From Flectonema sp. DT1601 (taxonomy: Eukaryota > Euglenozoa > Diplonemea > Diplonemida > Diplonemidae), in assembly GCA_964019425.1 (NCBI GenBank), contig OZ025847.1, forward strand, positions 23,501 through 87,500: 64,000 bases of DNA. The letters run 5' to 3'. Of the stretch, positions 1 to 9,935 are shown in pieces; position 1 is the first letter of the stretch, and every line of letters begins with the position of its first letter. Under the pieces are notes generated by a model that worked only from the letters and a program-made list of their open reading frames with translations, searched no databases and was not told where the DNA came from. Made by a program: the position numbers and the translations under genes.

Positions 1-3000
1 CCGACACCAAGCTTATTTTTAAAAAGTTTTCTCTTAACGACGTGAGACTGTGAATCTCTCGGAGTCAAGTTATCTGTCCCAAGATGAGTAGAAGTTATTG
101 GTGTTGGACGCATCGATTCTTTGAACATTTCACGTTTTGTTTGAGCTACTTCATTTGACGAGTCAGTCTCAAGTGGTAGAGTAGAATCTGTGAAGACGCT
201 GTGAGTAATTTCATTTATTATGCCGTTCATATTAACGTGAGAATCTACAGCCAGTGGATTGATAGAAGGAATACTAACAAAGTGATTATTATCAACATCT
301 GCGTCTGAGTTCGCTGATTCAACAACTGCAGCATTTATTGATTCCGACGACAGAGGTACGTTCCAAGATCGTTTTTTCGTCAATCTCGGTTCAATAAGTT
401 CTGCATACTGATCTTCTATGTAGTCACTGTACATAGTTACAATATCAGAAGGAAGTATACTGTACAAGTATAGTAAGTCTGTAACATAACAACCGACGTG
501 AACAGTTCCAACGTAACAGGTGATCACTGAGGGTTCAGATATTTTTGATAATGATGTGTGAGGTATGAACTTTATTGATAAATCAATAGCTGATCTCTGC
601 GGGCTGTCTAATAAGAAGAGTTTGTACTGGTGATAATCAATACGTGAGAGTTGCATTTTTGATGCTTTTGCGTGGCATTCTCTCACCGCATCTTGTGATG
701 CAAGACCTGCTTCCCTCAATAGTATTGATAACCCTGGAGAATGTAACTCATAAAGGTATCTTTCATGGACTGATACTGTACTTGAGTGAATCAAGAAACT
801 CGAAATTTTAACGTCACTAATATCAACCTGATCGTCACCAACTGGGATTGGTTCATAATATGGCTGTCGTAAAGTATTCAACAATTCTGGGATACCATAA
901 CGAGGATCGTAATAATGGGTTGCCGTTTCCAACAATATTTTAACAACTTCCGTGTTTTCAATATTCGCCTGAACATCACCCAATTCACAAGACATAAACA
1001 TCCCTCGTTTTCCAAGAGATCGACAGAACAGAGATCGGTCTTGCCAACTTACAATAAATAATAAATGCATAGCAAGAGGTTCGTTAACTAACATTGCAGC
1101 ATTTGTCTTTGAGCGAGTTGATAAGAAATTGTCCCATCCGATCATAGGCGGGTATTGTGGAGGAGTTCGTCTATTAGGAGACCTACGAGACCCAACGATA
1201 TCGCACAACATAACAAATCCAGTCGGTTGAGTAAATATATTCGATCTGTCGTAGGAAGAAGTCGCAACAGAGTCACCTAATTTATTCCAAAGATATGTAA
1301 ACTCCCACGGCTTGTCTTGTGCGTTGCGTTGTATTTGACAATCAGATCCTGACAGCAGTGATGCCATTTCGTCTACTTCAGATCTCGTCTTTTTATAAAA
1401 ACCAATTAACTCACTGGTGTTGATTTCACTACTACGAAGCCACACTTTACAACTTTCGACACCAGTGTCTCCCAGTAGATCATAGAATGTCTGACTGGAT
1501 TCCCACCACCACTGCTTGCATTGGATTATTGCAGTTGTTTGAAGAAGGCTGTTACTCACACAAACTTCGATCGATGGAACTTCAATGTAAAAATGAGTCT
1601 TGTGAAATGTACCCTCCGGGTAACCATCGGTATCAAGAAGACCATGTTTTGTTGGTAAGTATTGTGATGCAGGATGCGTTGTTGGGTGCAGAGTGCTGGT
1701 CCCGCCATAATTGTTTGTTTGGTGTAGCGTTTCTGCGATCTTTAATTTTAAAGTACGAAGAAGCTTACGAGCTTCGTACAAAGATTTATGTTTTAATGTG
1801 CAGGATATCGTACAGTCTAATCTCTCAATGAAATTGTAAGTTCGGCTGGTTGTGCATTCGATACGTTCAGAGCTTCGAAAAAGTGTTTCTGTTTCATATT
1901 CTCCGTCTCTTACAGAAGTGAGGACACCAGTTTTCCAACATTGATTAGGTTCGTCTTTCACTCTAACTGTGTCACCTATTCGAAGACATTGATCGTCTCG
2001 TTCAGTTTCTCTCCATACTTTTGCTTTACTCAATTCAATACTTGTTGCTGGGTTTAGTTGTTGAGCCTCCCGATGTTTTCGTGTTGTCAATTGAACGTGA
2101 TATCCTCCGAATGAAGAAACAACGACTCCATACTTCCACGAGTATTCATGAGAGTCTCTCACCTTTACAGCATCACCAGGTTTTAAACTGATGTCTTTTT
2201 CAATGTAATTAAATACTTCTGACTCGGGTATTGATTCTAACGACTGATGAAGATCTGCTGCGTACATCAAGTTCTCACCTTGTGGGTGGATAATATCTGA
2301 CAGCACTGCAGGGATCCACTGCTCGTCGAATCCTCTCCGAACGAAGACAGCATCACCTGGTTGAATAGAAAGGTCAGGTATCACCTGATTATAAACAACG
2401 GATTTATTAGGAGAAACGGTTCCACTTTCTGGTGATTCTGAAGTATCGTCTGCAGTGATATCGTTAGAAATATTTGAATCGAGTAGGACAGTGTTTGGAG
2501 TGGTGTCTGCAGTCCCGACGATCCATTCTTCAAAGTTCCCACCAAGTTCAGTATCAGCAGTGGAGACTCTGATATAGTTACCAGGTTCTATGTGAAAATA
2601 TTGAATGTCTTGTCCTCTAATTCGAATCTCAGCGACGTTGTCTTTGGATGTCATGTGAGCTTTTGCCCATCTTCGAACTTGACTTCCGCTGACTCTGACT
2701 CTGATCATTATTTTATCTCCGGTATTTAACTTGTGGGATACTAATCCTTGTTTTGATAGAGTTCCTGGCGTAGCTCCGAGTCTTCCGTGAATCCATTGTT
2801 CAGTTGAGTTATTTCTGGCTTTAACACGCTTACCTTCTTTGAGAAGAATTCGTTGAATTTTTTGATAATTACTTAATCGATTCTCTTCAGTCAGAACCCT
2901 AAAACCTTTTCTGTATTTTCCATTATTCTCATCCGCCATGAGAACACCATACTCCCACGGCATGTCAGATGAGTTTCTGCACCTCACAGCAGGGAGAATC

Positions 3001-6000
3001 TTTTTATCTGTGTTTTTCGGTGTGACTTTATTAATAATTTCAGCCTTAAATAAACCTGTAGTTGGATTTATCCCTTTGTACTTAGCGATATGCCAGTCTT
3101 CGTGGGTGTTGTTGCGGACTTTTACATCTTCGTCAGTGATGAGTTTCTCATCAGGGTGGATTAAAGTGAAATTTGTTTGTGTTGAAGTTCCCTGTTGCTG
3201 AACAGTGTAACTGTTTGTATTTGACGATATAAACAACGCTCTAATCCAGCTTTGGTCTTCAGCATTTCGAACCAGAACGGCATCTCCACTTTTGTAGTTT
3301 GGAGGGGGCGTTTCGAGTTGACGCCAGATTTTCTGAACACCACCAACATCAACATGGTAACCTCCCACATCACTAATAACAGTTCCGGTCAGCCAAGAAT
3401 CTGTTGGCTTGTCTCTCACCAGAACCTTTGATTGCAGTGCAATTTTCGAATGTCTTTTTACAAATTTAAAAGTCTCAATACCAACATCACTCTCACCAGG
3501 TAGAAGTGTTCTATCTTTGTACCAAGTCTCTATTGGAGTGTCGTGGAGTTCAAGGTACTCATCGACCTGTAATTTCGCAAATTTAAACATCCTTTTACGA
3601 TTCGGAGACCCAGAAACGTTTGACTGGCCATGACCATCTGTTGCTGCAGGTAGCAGTGTGACGTTGTAGTTGTTGGAACCTTCTGCATCCGGCAATCCAA
3701 CAACTGTCCCCCTCTGCCAAGGCTCATCCAGATGATTTCGAACCGTAACGATTTCTCCAAGTCGTAGTTTATGAAATTTCTCAGTTATGTTCCATTTCTT
3801 TTTAACTAACGTCTCCTCAGACTTAACAAGCGAAGGAGGAATAGTAGTTTGTGAATCCATTGTTGTTACGATGTGTCTATTGTTATCATGTAATTCAGTT
3901 ATTGTACCGCGGAGCCAGTCTTCCTTTTCGTTGTTGCGAACTAGAACTTCATCACCCACTTTGAGGACAGTTGATAAGCCAGTGCTACCACCTCTCATAG
4001 TCCAAGTGATAGCATAGAATGATTGATGAAGTGGTGTTAGATATTTGTGAAGTTCTAAAGACATTCGATGAGCGTTTTGGGGATCAGCAGGTGTGATGGG
4101 AGTTGCTAGGATTCCCAGGATCGCACTGACACCAGCTGATGAAATGTTTTTCAACAAAAGAGACTTCCTCAGCTCACGAGCTTCTGCTGCAGTCACCAAC
4201 ACCGCAGGAGCGTCTTGGAAGTTGTCGTAAGGCATCGGAGACGCATATGACTGCAACAAATACAAAACATTACTCAAATATGGAACATCATCTAACACGG
4301 GAAGATCCATTTGACGAGGTTCATCACTAATTGATAAACCTTCACGAAGTACAATGATAGCTGAAGGATCGAATGCATGGTCAGCATTTGAATTACAACA
4401 AGGCCACACTGAGCTGGTTATGTTCTCTCTAAACAGTTTCATTACCCACCTCTCTGACATTGAATACTCTTCAGATGTTATGACTACTCTACTTGGGTAC
4501 CACTTTATTCTATTGTCAGTTACTCCGTGTTGGATAACTCGAGGTAGAGTACTTTCCCAACCTTTGAATTCTAATACTCTGGCGTTGGTACTCCTTCTGT
4601 CTTCATTGATACCTCGTAGCATTGGATTCGATACAATTTCTATTAATTCTTTTTGAAAATATCCGAGTAGGACTCCACTCTTTGGACTGATGTTAACAAT
4701 CGGAGGAACGTCATCACCTCCATGAGAATACAACCCGCAGTGAAATGAGAACCACGGAACTGTTGGCAGCTGATGATTAGTCGAAATCAATATCCTCGTG
4801 TGAAGGTCTGCTTTTGATAGAATTGGAGAGACCCTACCCAAAGCAATATCACCAATCGATTGAAGAATTGAAAAAGAAGAAGGATCATGACCACTAATAA
4901 GATCTGAAACTTCTAAAGGATATCCGAATGTTGTCTGTCTTTGAAAACTAAACTCTGCATTCGAAACAAACAACTCGATTGGTATGACGTGACCAAGAGT
5001 TTTATCATTCTGTTTTAAAGAAGAAACTGGAGAATCAATTCCAGCCCCAGGTATGCAAACTTCAGAGGCCTCAAATATCGCTGTCCACTTTTGTGATTCA
5101 GTACTAGTCCTTCGAAGGGGGATTTCAGAATGCAAATTAGAAATTTTAATTCCGATCGAAGCTGGCGGAGAGGAGACGTGCGATCTAACTTTCGCTAATA
5201 CTTTTCCGTAAATATTCCTACCTCTTCCGTCGAATCCAGTTCCCCAAATCCCATCTTCATAATTAACATATCTGAGACTCTGTTGTTCAGTTGCCAAGAG
5301 AATAAGACGTCTGTGTGCTTGAGCTTTAGTTGATAAAGCAGTTAAAATAATATCATAGAGAAGTGTTTCATCAACAGTCTTACCAAGCCAATCATCTCTA
5401 ACAGAACACTGTGAATAACAGTCGTGTATTGTTTGACGTTCTTCTCCTCCAAAATTAAACCCCGATGGATAATATGGTGATAATTCAACCCAACTAGATT
5501 GAGTAATGCAGGCAACCTCATTGTGGGGTGTTGCTTCAAAAACTGTAGATCCAGCAGAGAAGAAGATTTTCGTGTCTCTTCCGAGAGAAATTGCTCTCGG
5601 AGGAGTATCTCCAGACCAAATAGTCTGACCTTTACCTTCTTGAAGGTTTGATAGAAAGCATTGAATTCTTTTATTTCCCGAGTCTGCAACAAAAATAGAT
5701 CCATCAGTCTGTACAGCAACACCCTTCGGAGAGCTTAGCAAGTGTGAGCGGTAACCAGTAATGTTTGTTTGACCAGCTACGACAACACCTCTTACACTTC
5801 CTAACAAGAATCTAATAATTCGATGATTGTTTGTATCTGCTACGAATAAACATGAGTCACAAACATCACGTGATATAAAGATACCAGTTGGGTTATCCAA
5901 TAATGATAACGTAGAACCTGCCAGCCCTGATGGATCTCCTGCGACAGTTGTTGCTTCACTGCTTCCTATTTCCCACCGTTGGATTCTGTTATTACCAGTG

Positions 6001-9000
6001 TCACATATGTATAAACAGTTATCAGGTCCAATCATAACTTGTCGTGGGAATGATAATTTATCAGGAGAATCACCAGAACCGTTACCACCAGCTACTGTTG
6101 TTGTGGTTAGAGAATAACTCCCATCTGTAGTCCCGTCAGAGTCGTAATTCTTAAGACTGTGGATTCTTTGAATTCTGTGATTATCAGAGTCTGCAATAAA
6201 TATATCATTTCCAAATATATGAACTCCGAGAGGGTTACGAAGTTGATTTTGTTCACTCCCAACACCCTGACCACCTGCAACAAGACTACCAGAAGAGGTT
6301 CCAGGTATCCATTTCATAATTCTGTGATTTGAGGTGTCAGCGATGTATATATTTCCGTTATCACTACAACACATTCCGTTAGGATCAGATAGTAGGTGAG
6401 TCCCTGCTACTTGTATTGTCTCAGGAACATTGTGCACAATATTAGATAGCTCACAAATGTTCTTTAAAACAGCTAACGTGTGAGGTAAGTTCTCAAGTGG
6501 TATAGCAATCCTTCCCATTGGAATGGTTACAAGTCTGGTTGAGTTGAGTTTCATTTTTGAGGGAATCTTTCCAAGAAATTCAACTTTCGGATTACCAGAA
6601 ACATCCACACGAGCGATAAGAACTTCAGAAGACTTATTAATTCCTGTTCGGAGATGAATTATTGAAATTCCATTTATAGTAATTTCTAATTTTGATGTTT
6701 TATGACAATATCGAATAGTTATATTATCTCCTGTTCGGTTTTTAAATTCCACTGAATCGGGAACTGATAATAATTTATGAGATAATTCATTCAAGGAGAC
6801 TCTCACTGGAGGAGAATGTGATTCACAGACAACTTGCGTAGCACTCCCACTGACTGAAGTTTCTAAGAATGATGCTCTGCTTTGATGTAATGAATTGCTT
6901 GGTGACAACAGAGGTGATGACATCACGCTACTAATTTCTTTAAACTCATGATCTTCAGGATCCTGATGGGTGATTGATAAATCACTTTTTTGAGTTTGAA
7001 AGCGATCACTAGAAGTTGATAAAACATCTTGTTCATTTCTTGCAGTCTGAAGTCCAATCAGAGATTGCTCATCCATTATAATGTCGTCACAGCATACGGA
7101 CATCTCATAACCAGCTGTTGGTTGTGTTTGATTCCAGTATGACTTTACTTGTAAGAATTGTATTGTCATTCTAGTTTCCCATTCATTCTCTTCAGCGTCA
7201 AAGAACATCCATCCTCCCTTATAAAGTGTCGGGTGTACTCCTCCATGAAATGAACAACTTAACATATAAACGACATTCTCATCAACGTCACTGGAGGTCA
7301 CTGCCCAGTTACCAGATGTGGTTGTACAGATCATTGTTTTTTTCAATTGATGCTTCCAGGTACGATGACCATTAATCTGTAACTCAGTTGGTGTGTAGAC
7401 TCCTTCTAGTGGAACGCTGCTTATGATTTCATTCGGTACTCCAGTTATAATGATATCAATATTGTCTAAAGGAAGGTATGCAGCAGTGAAAGGTTCACAC
7501 ATAGAACCTGCGATGCATTTAGTCTTCCACGGTTTTACAATATCTTTTGGAGGTCTTACGGGTAAGATTTGTTGCATAAACCAAATTATATCCTCGTTGT
7601 CAATCGTACAGCGAGCGTCATCAACTTCAATCGCAACTTGTTGAACTGTTCGAGGTGCCATGTCATTTATTGTTAGTTTCTTTTGACGGGTTTCTCTGTT
7701 GTATTTAATAACACAATTCTTTCTAACGTGAATTACTTTTGTTGTTCCAGAAGCCCGTCTTCTCGGAACACTAAATTCAAAACCCGTGACGTGAAGTTTA
7801 ATTCCACCACTCGATTCGGGTAAGTTATGTTTTATACTTTTACCTGAACAGAGTTGTTTTAGTTTTCCGAGAACTGTGGGACGAACATCCCAAGGGAGGT
7901 CTATAACACGTGATCCAAGTATGATTCTTCCATCATCATTTATTGTGATCATGTTTGTTGATGGTGATTCTACTTTTCCATTTACCCAACAACTCACGGA
8001 GTTAGGTTCGATGGTTATCCTTACTGTGTTACCATTCACGTCAGGGATTGTGACGTCTATCAATCCACTCTTTACATAGGGAGTTCCACTACAGTAATGA
8101 CTTGATATCGCACAGGTTGCTATCTTTGCGAACATTAGCTGATCGATGTTAATGTGAATGTCAGTCGTCTTTAATTTTATTGAAAATATTCGACCAACGA
8201 TCCGACCAGTCTTTTTAGTAGTCTGAAGCGTTGGTAGGATTGGAATTGAGAATAAAGAGGGAATCAAATTATTTCCGCCTTCAGCTAAGACAGAATCCCA
8301 TGTTTCGTATAAAGTTGGAATGGGTAAATGATATTCATATTCGGCTAACAAACGAGTTTCTACCTTTGATAACCTCCATCTTTTGTAGTGTTTTAGTTTT
8401 AGTTGATAGTATTCGTTTAGAACCTTTTGTTTTGCTTCTAATAATTTGTAAGATTCATGACCCCAATTTGAAAACCTCGATCCTATCCTTTGCGAAGCTC
8501 CAATAGTACATCGGGTAGCGTAGTTCCACATTAGAATATACCACCTCTTCTTCTCCGTGTCGAGCGATCCTCTCGTTGGTTTTAAATACTTAATAAGCCT
8601 GTTATGCTTGCTAGATATCGCACAGTATCTCCACATTCTTCGAATATACGTCTTTTTAGCATCAATGAGCTGTACCTTAGAGGGTCTACCACAGTGAACT
8701 GTACTGCGAAGACGAAGGACAGACCTCCTAATAGATGTTGTCAAACAGACATCTTTTTGACATACTTCGCAAACACCACATTGTCGTGATGGAGCATTGC
8801 ACTTTGGAGGGATTAAGTGTCTGCTGCTGATGTTTGACATTAGATGGCCTAACTGAAGGTCTAAATCCAACTCAAACGGATTAATTTTAATATTTAAAAT
8901 AGCATCAATGTGAGACAATGAAAGAGCGTGTTGATCTTCTCCAGTGATGTCCAGGTTTATATTTTTAATAATGCAGCGTTTTCTAAAAAATAAATCGCTG

Positions 9001-9587
9001 CTGTGAATTGGGGTGTCAGCAGAGATTGAGTCCACTGTGGATAAGTGAAAGGACGAAATAGATAAAAGAAGCGGCGGAGCTGTTTCGGTTATGTGATGGG
9101 AAAACAGTAAAGTGATGCCTGAAATGTCAATAAAAACGTTACGCATGATCTTATCTCTAATGCCTAGCCTTCCAGAAAAGGTTTCGTTCAGTTTTTGCTT
9201 CAGTTTGAACGCATCAGCACAGCTGTCAATAGATTTATCTCTCATTTGCTTAGCTCGTTCAGCAGTCTCTGGAAAGGACTTTCCAGTCTCACGGGGTTTT
9301 ACCTTTATCGAAAGTCCATCTATTTTAACGCTCCATGCAGTTGTTAGGATGTTTGTTATGGGTATTTTTATATCTATTTTTGAAATCGCAACCTCTTGAA
9401 CCAATATCGGTAAGCTTATTTTATCCAATGCAAGCTGCTTTAACTTAATATCTCTGAGGGAAACTTCTCCGTTAAATAACGAACTGTTAAAAGATTCCAA
9501 ATCAATTCCTTCGACAAATTTAGAGGCTAGTCTGGTAGCTATGGCGACTAATATTTTCCTCGTTATAAAATTGTAAACGCCCGCCAT
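1..9587 (-). CDS. Giant VPS13-like bridge lipid-transfer protein with NHL and SH3/Tudor-like repeats (partial)
   Basis: An ATG at 9587 opens a frame without a stop to the window edge, at least 3,195 residues; the C-terminus is outside. Residues 1-110 resemble a chorein N-terminus (FNGEVSLRDIKLKQLALD, then IPITNILTTAWSVKIDG). Around residue 315, RRMWRYCAISSKHN and KRWYILMW match the W-rich segment that follows chorein in VPS13 proteins, which move lipids between membranes at contact sites. Residues about 1055-1310 hold five NHL repeats (IADTSNHRI, IADSDNHRI, ICDTGNNRI, VADTNNHRI, VADSGNKRI), probably a propeller. Residues about 1865-2550 hold about 11 copies of a module like GDEVLVRNNEKEDWLRGTI, read as SH3/Tudor/agenet-like barrels. 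NHL and barrel insertions are not usual in VPS13. A T-rich stretch ending in CAG lies about 37 nt before the ATG. Family assignment rests on the N-terminus only; the repeats are directly visible. Confidence 0.82.
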   Translation of the reverse strand, partial: MAGVYNFITRKILVAIATRLASKFVEGIDLESFNSSLFNGEVSLRDIKLKQLALDKISLPILVQEVAISKIDIKIPITNILTTAWSVKIDGLSIKVKPRETGKSFPETAERAKQMRDKSIDSCADAFKLKQKLNETFSGRLGIRDKIMRNVFIDISGITLLFSHHITETAPPLLLSISSFHLSTVDSISADTPIHSSDLFFRKRCIIKNINLDITGEDQHALSLSHIDAILNIKINPFELDLDLQLGHLMSNISSRHLIPPKCNAPSRQCGVCEVCQKDVCLTTSIRRSVLRLRSTVHCGRPSKVQLIDAKKTYIRRMWRYCAISSKHNRLIKYLKPTRGSLDTEKKRWYILMWNYATRCTIGASQRIGSRFSNWGHESYKLLEAKQKVLNEYYQLKLKHYKRWRLSKVETRLLAEYEYHLPIPTLYETWDSVLAEGGNNLIPSLFSIPILPTLQTTKKTGRIVGRIFSIKLKTTDIHINIDQLMFAKIATCAISSHYCSGTPYVKSGLIDVTIPDVNGNTVRITIEPNSVSCWVNGKVESPSTNMITINDDGRIILGSRVIDLPWDVRPTVLGKLKQLCSGKSIKHNLPESSGGIKLHVTGFEFSVPRRRASGTTKVIHVRKNCVIKYNRETRQKKLTINDMAPRTVQQVAIEVDDARCTIDNEDIIWFMQQILPVRPPKDIVKPWKTKCIAGSMCEPFTAAYLPLDNIDIIITGVPNEIISSVPLEGVYTPTELQINGHRTWKHQLKKTMICTTTSGNWAVTSSDVDENVVYMLSCSFHGGVHPTLYKGGWMFFDAEENEWETRMTIQFLQVKSYWNQTQPTAGYEMSVCCDDIIMDEQSLIGLQTARNEQDVLSTSSDRFQTQKSDLSITHQDPEDHEFKEISSVMSSPLLSPSNSLHQSRASFLETSVSGSATQVVCESHSPPVRVSLNELSHKLLSVPDSVEFKNRTGDNITIRYCHKTSKLEITINGISIIHLRTGINKSSEVLIARVDVSGNPKVEFLGKIPSKMKLNSTRLVTIPMGRIAIPLENLPHTLAVLKNICELSNIVHNVPETIQVAGTHLLSDPNGMCCSDNGNIYIADTSNHRIMKWIPGTSSGSLVAGGQGVGSEQNQLRNPLGVHIFGNDIFIADSDNHRIQRIHSLKNYDSDGTTDGSYSLTTTTVAGGNGSGDSPDKLSFPRQVMIGPDNCLYICDTGNNRIQRWEIGSSEATTVAGDPSGLAGSTLSLLDNPTGIFISRDVCDSCLFVADTNNHRIIRFLLGSVRGVVVAGQTNITGYRSHLLSSPKGVAVQTDGSIFVADSGNKRIQCFLSNLQEGKGQTIWSGDTPPRAISLGRDTKIFFSAGSTVFEATPHNEVACITQSSWVELSPYYPSGFNFGGEERQTIHDCYSQCSVRDDWLGKTVDETLLYDIILTALSTKAQAHRRLILLATEQQSLRYVNYEDGIWGTGFDGRGRNIYGKVLAKVRSHVSSPPASIGIKISNLHSEIPLRRTSTESQKWTAIFEASEVCIPGAGIDSPVSSLKQNDKTLGHVIPIELFVSNAEFSFQRQTTFGYPLEVSDLISGHDPSSFSILQSIGDIALGRVSPILSKADLHTRILISTNHQLPTVPWFSFHCGLYSHGGDDVPPIVNISPKSGVLLGYFQKELIEIVSNPMLRGINEDRRSTNARVLEFKGWESTLPRVIQHGVTDNRIKWYPSRVVITSEEYSMSERWVMKLFRENITSSVWPCCNSNADHAFDPSAIIVLREGLSISDEPRQMDLPVLDDVPYLSNVLYLLQSYASPMPYDNFQDAPAVLVTAAEARELRKSLLLKNISSAGVSAILGILATPITPADPQNAHRMSLELHKYLTPLHQSFYAITWTMRGGSTGLSTVLKVGDEVLVRNNEKEDWLRGTITELHDNNRHIVTTMDSQTTIPPSLVKSEETLVKKKWNITEKFHKLRLGEIVTVRNHLDEPWQRGTVVGLPDAEGSNNYNVTLLPAATDGHGQSNVSGSPNRKRMFKFAKLQVDEYLELHDTPIETWYKDRTLLPGESDVGIETFKFVKRHSKIALQSKVLVRDKPTDSWLTGTVISDVGGYHVDVGGVQKIWRQLETPPPNYKSGDAVLVRNAEDQSWIRALFISSNTNSYTVQQQGTSTQTNFTLIHPDEKLITDEDVKVRNNTHEDWHIAKYKGINPTTGLFKAEIINKVTPKNTDKKILPAVRCRNSSDMPWEYGVLMADENNGKYRKGFRVLTEENRLSNYQKIQRILLKEGKRVKARNNSTEQWIHGRLGATPGTLSKQGLVSHKLNTGDKIMIRVRVSGSQVRRWAKAHMTSKDNVAEIRIRGQDIQYFHIEPGNYIRVSTADTELGGNFEEWIVGTADTTPNTVLLDSNISNDITADDTSESPESGTVSPNKSVVYNQVIPDLSIQPGDAVFVRRGFDEQWIPAVLSDIIHPQGENLMYAADLHQSLESIPESEVFNYIEKDISLKPGDAVKVRDSHEYSWKYGVVVSSFGGYHVQLTTRKHREAQQLNPATSIELSKAKVWRETERDDQCLRIGDTVRVKDEPNQCWKTGVLTSVRDGEYETETLFRSSERIECTTSRTYNFIERLDCTISCTLKHKSLYEARKLLRTLKLKIAETLHQTNNYGGTSTLHPTTHPASQYLPTKHGLLDTDGYPEGTFHKTHFYIEVPSIEVCVSNSLLQTTAIIQCKQWWWESSQTFYDLLGDTGVESCKVWLRSSEINTSELIGFYKKTRSEVDEMASLLSGSDCQIQRNAQDKPWEFTYLWNKLGDSVATSSYDRSNIFTQPTGFVMLCDIVGSRRSPNRRTPPQYPPMIGWDNFLSTRSKTNAAMLVNEPLAMHLLFIVSWQDRSLFCRSLGKRGMFMSCELGDVQANIENTEVVKILLETATHYYDPRYGIPELLNTLRQPYYEPIPVGDDQVDISDVKISSFLIHSSTVSVHERYLYELHSPGLSILLREAGLASQDAVRECHAKASKMQLSRIDYHQYKLFLLDSPQRSAIDLSIKFIPHTSLSKISEPSVITCYVGTVHVGCYVTDLLYLYSILPSDIVTMYSDYIEDQYAELIEPRLTKKRSWNVPLSSESINAAVVESANSDADVDNNHFVSIPSINPLAVDSHVNMNGIINEITHSVFTDSTLPLETDSSNEVAQTKREMFKESMRPTPITSTHLGTDNLTPRDSQSHVVKRKLFKNKLGV

Positions 9588-9935
9588 TGCTTACTATCAT
9601 TGTCTCTTGTTAGAGAGTCCGGGTACCTGAATAAATATAATGAATGTGATGAAATAATTTTTTTTAATTTTTTTTTTTTTTTTTTTTTCCTTCTTTTTCT
9701 AAAATTGAAAAAAAACATACAAGCAAGACCGCTCTCATGTTAATGTAGGCGTTACAAAGTCTCAAATAAATAAATAAATAAAAAAAGAAAAAAGTGACAT
9801 TCTGAAAAGAATTGTCTGCAAACAGGTACTCCTCCTCGTATAACAGGAATATACGTCAGGGATTGACACTATTTACTAAGGATCCAAATAAATGGTAAAG
9901 ATATCTATAGTAGTTTCTGTTGTGTACGCCTCTCA
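9588..9935. other. Intergenic spacer, A/T homopolymers
   Basis: It contains a long T run near 9660-9690 and an AAAT microsatellite near 9766-9784. I see no coding frame or RNA gene. The part next to 9587 would be the short 5' leader of the VPS13-like gene; the part next to 9936 would be the 3' UTR of the cyclase gene. Confidence 0.6.
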
